A stretch of 64,000 nucleotides of DNA from Spirodela intermedia (taxonomy: Eukaryota; Streptophyta; Magnoliopsida; Alismatales; Araceae). Shown piece after piece: positions 62,901-64,000 of this stretch (within the stretch, counting starts at the first letter, position 1; every line of letters begins with the position of its first letter). The notes under the pieces are model-generated. The model had not been told where the DNA came from, did not search any database, and worked only from the letters and a program-made list of their open reading frames with translations. The stretch lies in assembly GCA_902729315.2 (NCBI GenBank), contig LR746272.1, forward strand, positions 11,898,327 through 11,962,326, in the 5' to 3' direction. The translations under genes were made by a program, and so were the position numbers.

Positions 62901-64000
62901 GCTACTGGCAGATGTCATCTATAAAATTCTATCATATTCTTGGATGATATTGTTTTAAAATGCGAAATCACAAGGATGGAAGATTAAATTATTAAGGCAA
63001 GTGAGGGTTAAGCTTCAAGGTTCACGTCACATGCCTTCCTTTGCTAATATTGTTCACGACTATTAAAAGTACATAACATAGAATTCGGACAATATAAACC
63101 ATGCATCCTTGACAACATTTGTGTGCACAAAAATACAATTTGTGTGCAGTCAGGTTCAAACTAAATACCTTGGCTAAAGAATTATATCAGAGAAGAAGGC
63201 ATCTAGATATAAAATATATGAAACCACAAAAAAGCAATGAAAATAAAATGCCAATAGTAATATAAAACTAAATTATTCAAGAACTTTAAATGCAATCAAC
63301 GAAGCATATAAATAAGCATCAGCCCAATGCATTACATAAGCATGAGAGTGAGATGTATGGCTCTATAAGCATATGATAGAGGTACAGACTTCTTAATTTG
63401 GATTTTGCTAAGTTTCATGGCATTTCCTTCCGGTTACCTCAATGTGAGGAGAACTAAGTTTAACAATATAAAGATAGCCATAAAAACCATTACCCTGATT
63501 ATTGAGTCACTCATGAGAAGCTCTTCAGCCATAAGTTCAAATTCGGAATAAGGGTAGCGTACAAGGCCAAAGCTTAGAATGCTGCCCTGCAAAAGACTAA
63601 GTTGCCCTTGAACCTGTAAAATGTAAATAGTTGATAAAAACGAAGCTTAGCAACATGCACCACGTGATCGTAAAACACAAAAGACAATTGACACAATTAT
63701 GGCAAAGTAGAAATTTTCTAATATTCATATTTACAGATTAAACAAAAGAGGTCTTCACAGGACGGCTAACCAAGTGGACTATCAGTAAGCCCTAAAATTC
63801 ATCCTGGGAGGTTCATCTGAATCTTTAAAATAAAACTTAAAACCCAGAGGTTTATCATATCATAGCTATAAGCATGTCATAGACACCAAAATCATTTAAT
63901 ATTGTTTGAGACAGAAATCTAACGGTGAACAAAAGGTGGAAAATAAATAACGAGCATAAATATAAGAAAGCTTAAAAGTCACAACGTCAAGGCCCAAGTC
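53991..64000 (-). CDS. Large glycine-rich multi-pass membrane protein (AT5G11700/AT5G47020-type), C-terminal part
   Basis: Nineteen exons join in frame to 1051 residues plus stop: 63613-63494, 62283-62155, 62072-61947, 61815-61760, 61670-61571, 61422-61305, 61201-60992, 60701-60365, 59083-58990, 58593-58485, 57896-57625, 57514-57387, 57248-57014, 56785-56597, 56479-56196, 56043-55863, 55771-55529, 54291-54215, 54138-53991. The family is usually about 1450 residues, so roughly 400 N-terminal residues lie beyond the window. The N-terminal half is an extracellular-looking glycine-rich beta-repeat region (GGGGGGGGRIHFHW) followed by Cys-rich motifs (CPLGTFKNVTGSDADLCRPC). Then come a TM segment (WLFGLLLCGLLILLALVLSV), a conserved cytoplasmic-like region (HDHA-type FVRSEYDHACLRSCRSRALY) and a C-terminal TM cluster. 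It ends YSKDPSIFWQS. Function is unknown; database labels such as 'ephrin type-B receptor' are not supported by any kinase or ephrin-binding domain seen here. Confidence 0.92.
54292..55528 (-). other. Long penultimate-region intron of the membrane-protein gene
   Basis: 1.24 kb between the exon ending LTSLINV and the exon starting VVAFICGF. Short open frames inside (54533-54889, 54975-55199) match nothing and lack splice support. Confidence 0.7.

Noticed and set aside
53991-64000. Annotation as 'ephrin type-B receptor'
   Set aside because: No kinase, SAM or ephrin-binding domain is visible in the 1051 residues; the label is a database artefact for this plant family.

Overview
The window is nuclear DNA of a flowering plant. 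Evidence: spliced genes with short GT-AG introns, plant-specific families (tetraspanin with the GCCK motif, family-35 beta-galactosidase, GDSL lipases, a large glycine-rich membrane protein), decayed LTR retrotransposons, and many long (GA)n/(CT)n tracts. GC-rich coding exons against AT-rich intergenic DNA would fit a monocot or an early-diverging angiosperm, but I cannot name the species.

Layout. 1-11 kb is a retroelement graveyard: a Ty3/gypsy chromovirus (minus strand) that has lost its RT-RNaseH-integrase core, a second gypsy gag-protease remnant (plus strand), a trace of a plant transposon-protein domain, and AT-rich DNA in which I recognise nothing. At 11.3-12.35 kb is a two-exon tetraspanin gene (minus). 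Its upstream region is built of three tandem GA-headed repeat units, with a fourth relative at 2.86 kb. 12.9-18.4 kb is intergenic; it holds a second copy of a repeat block also present at 2.85-3.77 kb, and a stretch that reads like organelle (mitochondrial-type) DNA. An 18-exon beta-galactosidase gene (plus) fills 18.8-23.3 kb. 23.3-27.0 kb is intergenic. A 12-exon Rgp1-domain gene (plus; predicted RAB6-GEF partner) runs from 27.0 to 38.1 kb, with a LINE fragment in its first intron and tandem repeats in its second.

39.2-53.4 kb holds two paralogous five-exon GDSL esterase/lipase genes, both on the minus strand with matching intron phases. They were probably a tandem pair that was separated by a 6.8-kb decayed Ty1/copia element (45.0-51.8 kb, both LTRs present), which ends 150 nt beyond the stop of the upstream copy. 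From 54.0 kb to the window edge, minus-strand exons encode the C-terminal 1051 residues of a large glycine-rich multi-pass membrane protein of the Arabidopsis AT5G11700/AT5G47020 type; its 5' end lies outside.

These are independent housekeeping, cell-wall, trafficking and membrane genes with no operon-like or pathway logic. I found no convincing new multi-gene system. The best leads are two GC-AG introns, the split GDSL pair, the repeat-built tetraspanin promoter, the GC-rich copia leader with a TGACGTCA cluster, and the organelle-like block. All exon joins were made by eye from splice signals, reading-frame continuity and family motifs.
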